This document shows positions 60,407 to 64,000 of a stretch of 64,000 nucleotides of DNA, piece after piece. Source of the DNA: Clarireedia homoeocarpa (Eukaryota; Ascomycota; Leotiomycetes; Helotiales; Rutstroemiaceae); contig LNKV01000016.1 in the NCBI GenBank assembly GCA_001465935.1, positions 618,008-682,007 on the forward strand, written 5' to 3'. A program made the translations under genes and the position numbers. The stretch's first letter is position 1. Each line of letters starts with the position of its first letter. The notes under the pieces are model-generated. The model searched no databases. It was not told the DNA's origin and was given only the letters and a program-made list of their open reading frames with translations.

Positions 60407-63400
60407 ATGGAATCTGGAGGAGAGACTCGCGGTCTCGATCTTGAGAAGGAGTTAACTTGTTCTGTAAGTTCTATGCATCTTTGGAAGACTGTACCCCGCA
60501 GGGCTTGGCGGGCTGGATAGATGGAAGGGAACGCTGCTTGAAGGACTCGAGTATTGAAAGCACGACGCTGACGAAACTTGACGCAGATCTGTACAGAGGT
60601 TTTGTACCAACCCTTGACGTTGTTGGACTGCCTGCATACGTTCTGCGGCTCTTGTTTGAAAGAATGGTTCTCCTGGCAGTTTATTTCTGCGCAGAATGCA
60701 CAAACCACCCTTCCACCCGGCGGCACCCCATACACATGCCCGTCATGTCGCGCACCGGTCCGAGATACGAAACACAGCTCTACAATAGCGACATTGTTGG
60801 AAATGTTTCTGGCAATGAGCCCGGAAAAGGATAGGTCGGCGGAGGAGAAGGAAGAAGCTCGGGCAAAATACAAACCTGGAGATGATGTTCTGCCGAAGCT
60901 GGAACGGCGAGAGAAGACCTCGAGGGAACGGAGATTGGAAGATGAGGATAGAAGATTAATGGAGGAGGTGAGGGATATGAGCTTGAGGGAGGTGGGGGTG
61001 GAAAGCTCCGAGGCGAGGCGGGAGAGAAGGAGACGGGAAAGGGACGGGGAGAGGCCGCACAGCTCGAGACATCATGCCAGCAGGGACAGTAGCAGAGATG
61101 GCAGGATTACGGACGATGCGGAGCGAAGGCGTCGAAGGGAAGAACACCAGGAACGAAGACGACCCCGGCATAATTCTGAGGCTTTAAGACCTGAGCACCC
61201 CGGCGAAGACAATCTACACAGACGACATAGCGACGCCGAGACAAGTAGAAGACATGAAGAAACAAGCCGATCGGCAGCACGGCAGATTGAGCATCAATCA
61301 TCTTTGCGATCACTGATGAGCTCCTCCGATATTGATTCCAGGGAAATGGAAGAGGAGATTCTACGTCAGATCAGGGATGAAGGCTTATTGGATGGGATTG
61401 ATCTTGAAAATATTGATGTTAACCAGGAAGATCAAATTAGCGAGAGGATAGCGGAGGCATTCAGGCGGAGGCAGCAAGAAAGATCACAAGAAGAACGGTC
61501 GAGGCACGAAACTGCAAATCGGAACGACAGAAATGAGAGACACAGACCACCACCACCAGTCTCACCCACAAATTCGGCAAGAGAAGTACCAGGAGGTGAT
61601 ACAGCTCGGGCATCGACAAGCCGTAGAACTCATTCGGCTTCACCAAGGTCACCTGGTCAAACTGGTCCAAGCCGGCCACCACAATCAATAAGCGCAACTC
61701 ATGCGGCCCATTTAGACGTCGGCTCGGGTGACGAAGGTCGGCGACGAAGGAGGACTTCTAGTGCCTCACGGAGTGCAACAGAACCTGTTATAGTAGCTGT
61801 TCCTGAGGCAAGGCCTAGTAGCCGTTCGCAAACTGATTTAAGTAATGCACCTCGAGCTACAAGTGCTACTCAAAGTTCTAGAGCACATGCAAGAAGGAGC
61901 ACTGATTCGAATGTGCAACGACTACGTGATGTTCCTGCTACCAGAGATCTACACTCATCTAGAAACTCGACACCTAGGACTTCAAGCAACGACCTTCCAG
62001 AGGCAATCACCGTCTCAGCACCAAGGACATCTAGCGGCAATATCGATGAGAATATATCACAGGACAATGCGCCTGGGACTCCAGGCACTCGCGCTGCCCC
62101 TCCTGCAGATATAGTTGTCGCCCCTCCGATTCATGGTGCTATTCCTTATATGGACGAGTCACTCGTTCCGGCACCTCTTACACCACATACGCCCACCACC
62201 CATCACTTATCGCTCTTTGACAAGGCTACAGCGTTATCAAGTGGTAGTAGACCAAGTTCCTCGCACTCCGTAGGCTCAAGACCTCGATCGCACCTATATC
62301 CGGAACCATCAATATCATGCAGAAGATGTTCGAAACCTCACATCGAGTATGACTTACATTACAATTGTGCTCTTTGCTTACGTGGTAATTATAACATTTG
62401 TCTTTCATGTTATCGTTCAGGCGCAGGGTGTCTACACTGGTTCGGATTTGGATATTCTGCATGGACAAATTGGGAGAACCAGATGCAAGCTGGAAAGATA
62501 CCCGAAGGTGCAGATAGACCACATATGCTTACAGCAAACCGGTACATAGTGCCAAAGTCATCTGCTGGAGGAGCTGATGGTCGAAAGACTCTCACTACAG
62601 ATGATCCTGCCAAACGTTTACAAAGTGGTGCGTTCTGTGCGAGCTGCCTTGCCTGGGCCAACGAATGTTACTGGCGTTGCGATATTTGTCTGCACGGAGA
62701 TTGGGGTTTCTGCAATCTGTGTGTGAACCAGGGGAGATCATGCGCGCACTCTCTCCTACCTCTCACATACAAACCATCAGAGTCGTACAGCCCGCCACTA
62801 TCCCCAACCCGGGACCAGCAAATCCCAGCCTCAGCCACAATCCTCAAAGGCCCAGGGGTCATCGATGTAGGTAATTTCAAACCCCTCACCTTCTCCACAA
62901 ACTGCGATATCTGCCACTATCCCATCCAACCCTCGTCTACACGCTACCACTGCTACTCCTGCACCAGCGCCGTCCCCAACACCCAACCCGGTGACTACGA
63001 CATCTGCACCACCTGCTACCCCAAACTCATCACCTCCCGTCGCATCAGCCCCGAAAATGGCCACAACGGCTGGCGCCGCTGTCTCCAGGGTCATCGCATG
63101 GTAATCGTCGGATTCGAAGACGATCGCGGCGGTCAGCGTCGCGTCATCATCCGCGATCTCGTCGGTGGCCATAGTCTCAACATCGAGTCTATGATCTACC
63201 CTTCTTCGACGGATCATTCCGCGCCGGAACTGCAGAAGTGGAGCTGGGGAGACGATCCCGATGGGCAGTTTCATAAATTGGTCACGATTGATCCGTCAAA
63301 GACGGCGCCGACAAGTGTTCCAGGGTTTAAGATTGAGAAAGCCTTTCCGAGGGATGGCGGAGAGGGCATGGCGTGTTGGGCGGTTTGGAGCTGGTGGCCA

Positions 63401-63562
63401 AAGGAGGAGGCAGAGGATGAATTGATGTTTCCGAAGGGTGCGGAGCTGAGGGAGTGTAGGGATGTTAATGGGGATTGGTTTTGGGGGTGCTATATGGGGA
63501 GGAAGGGGTTGTTTCCGGCGCCGTATGTGAGGGTTCTGAGTGGTGATGAGGGGGAGAATTAA
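60407..63562 (+). CDS. RING finger protein with ZZ-like Cys clusters and SH3 domain
   Basis: Two exons (60407-60463 and 60587-63562) encode 1010 residues; the first exon supplies the first RING Cys. RING (C3HC4): C18, C21, C34, H36, C39, C42 and CPSC, so probable ubiquitin E3 ligase activity. A long Arg/Glu/Ser-rich disordered region follows (about 105-590). Then come three Cys-rich clusters resembling ZZ fingers near residues 593-635 (SCRRCSKPHIEYDLHYNCALC), 701-745 (FCASCLAWANECYWRCDIC) and 791-840 (NCDICHYPI, YDICTTCYPK). The last 60 residues (AVWSWWPKEEAEDELMFPKG, DWFWGCYMGRKGLFPAPYV) look like an SH3 domain. The 3' third is GC-rich. I do not know a characterised protein with this full order. 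Confidence 0.8.
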
Positions 63563-63820
63563 GTTGGATATCCAAAGAGGTGAGGTGGGTGGTTTTTTTG
63601 TTTTTTTGTTTGTTTTTTTGTTTTTTTTGTGGGAGGTGGGGGGACTTGTTGATGAGTTGGGAAAAAGAGGAAATGGAATGGAGGGAGGTGGTTTGGTTTG
63701 CAAAGGAACAGTCTAACATGTGATTATGATTTTGAGTTGAGTTGAGTTGATAATTATGAAGATATGGTTAATGATTAACGTTATATAAGTTGGTATTATG
63801 AAAATCTGTTGTGATGTATA

Positions 63821-63842
63821 TATCTATCTATCTATCTATCTA
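63821..63842 (+). repeat. (TATC)n microsatellite
   Basis: Five to six uninterrupted TATC units. Confidence 0.85.
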
Positions 63843-63900
63843 ACGGTAACGCCTCGTATATCTATCTGTATCTGTATCTTGGAACTAACTCTCGACCAAT

Positions 63901-64000
63901 CCATACATACATCCATACATCCATACATCCATACATCCATACATCCATACATCCATACATCCATACATCCATACATCCATACATCCATACATCCATACAT
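63901..64000 (+). repeat. 8-bp minisatellite (CCATACAT)n, continues past window
   Basis: Twelve exact CCATACAT units, with one extra ACAT after the first, fill 63901-64000 and run off the end of the window, so total length is unknown. Confidence 0.9.

Larger units (their letters stand above)
63563..64000. other. 3' flank with simple repeats
   Basis: This holds the RING gene 3' UTR, which begins with a T-rich tract interrupted by single G residues (63592-63630), then a TATC array and an 8-bp minisatellite. No gene seen. Confidence 0.6.

Noticed and set aside
62831..63274. 147-codon open frame antisense to the RING gene
   Set aside because: Antisense of GC-rich coding sequence, Gly/Ala/Val/Asp-rich artefact.
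63901..64000. CRISPR-like regular repeats
   Set aside because: Plain head-to-tail 8-bp units with no spacers, in a eukaryotic genome.

Overview
This window is nuclear DNA from a filamentous ascomycete fungus. Genes are interrupted by short spliceosomal introns, mostly 50-150 nt with GTRNGN donors and YAG acceptors. Several products point to fungi: a Cut12 spindle pole protein, a chitin deacetylase with chitin-binding modules, a Cla4-type PAK kinase with PH and CRIB domains, and a fungal Na+/K+-type P2 ATPase. A Leotiomycete (Helotiales) origin would fit the general style, but that is a guess from memory. Exons were assembled by hand; for every intact gene the splice phases close and give a continuous protein.

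Layout. 0-2 kb: no recognisable gene. 2.0-3.0 kb (-): small alpha/beta hydrolase that appears to lack its catalytic His. 4.8-7.2 kb (+): secreted GH27 alpha-galactosidase behind a promoter with six GCGGGG (CreA-type) sites and a cluster of palindromes. 7.7-13.0 kb (-): full-length ABCC (MRP-like) transporter. 13.0-15.2 kb: repeat-rich intergenic DNA. 15.2-16.8 kb (-): Sec61 alpha. 17.6-21.2 kb (-): P2-type cation ATPase. 22.9-24.3 kb (-): tRNA dimethylallyltransferase. 24.7-26.5 kb (-) ORC2 and 26.9-29.2 kb (+) Cut12-like protein share a divergent promoter. 30.8-31.6 kb (+): Cdc34-type E2. 32.6-35.4 kb (+): UBA-UIM protein with a degenerate USP-like region. 36.8-38.1 kb (+): type II Hsp40 with heat-shock elements upstream. 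39.0-41.0 kb (-): Sec12-like Sar1 exchange factor. 41.9-44.8 kb (-): Cla4 kinase. 47.0-49.5 kb (-) glycyl-tRNA synthetase and 49.7-51.0 kb (+) Rpf1 share a 239-bp promoter. 51.3-52.0 kb (-): broken gene of a fungal glycosyltransferase-like family. 52.9-54.9 kb (+): MFS transporter. 55-57.9 kb: mostly gene-free. 57.9-59.7 kb (+): chitin deacetylase. 60.4-63.6 kb (+): RING protein with three Cys-rich ZZ-like clusters and a C-terminal SH3. The window ends in an 8-bp minisatellite.

How the genes relate. Most of this is a housekeeping region: secretory pathway (Sec61, Sec12), cell cycle and polarity (ORC2, Cut12, Cdc34, Cla4), translation and ribosome assembly (GlyRS, Rpf1, the tRNA modifier), and protein quality control (Hsp40, Cdc34, UBA-UIM protein, RING protein). 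Accessory functions (alpha-galactosidase, ABC and MFS transporters, chitin deacetylase) sit between them. There is no sign of a virus, a plasmid, a CRISPR array, an intact transposon, or a tRNA or rRNA gene. The most unusual items are the RING/ZZ-like/SH3 architecture, the apparently dead USP-like protein, and the two in-frame starts of glycyl-tRNA synthetase.
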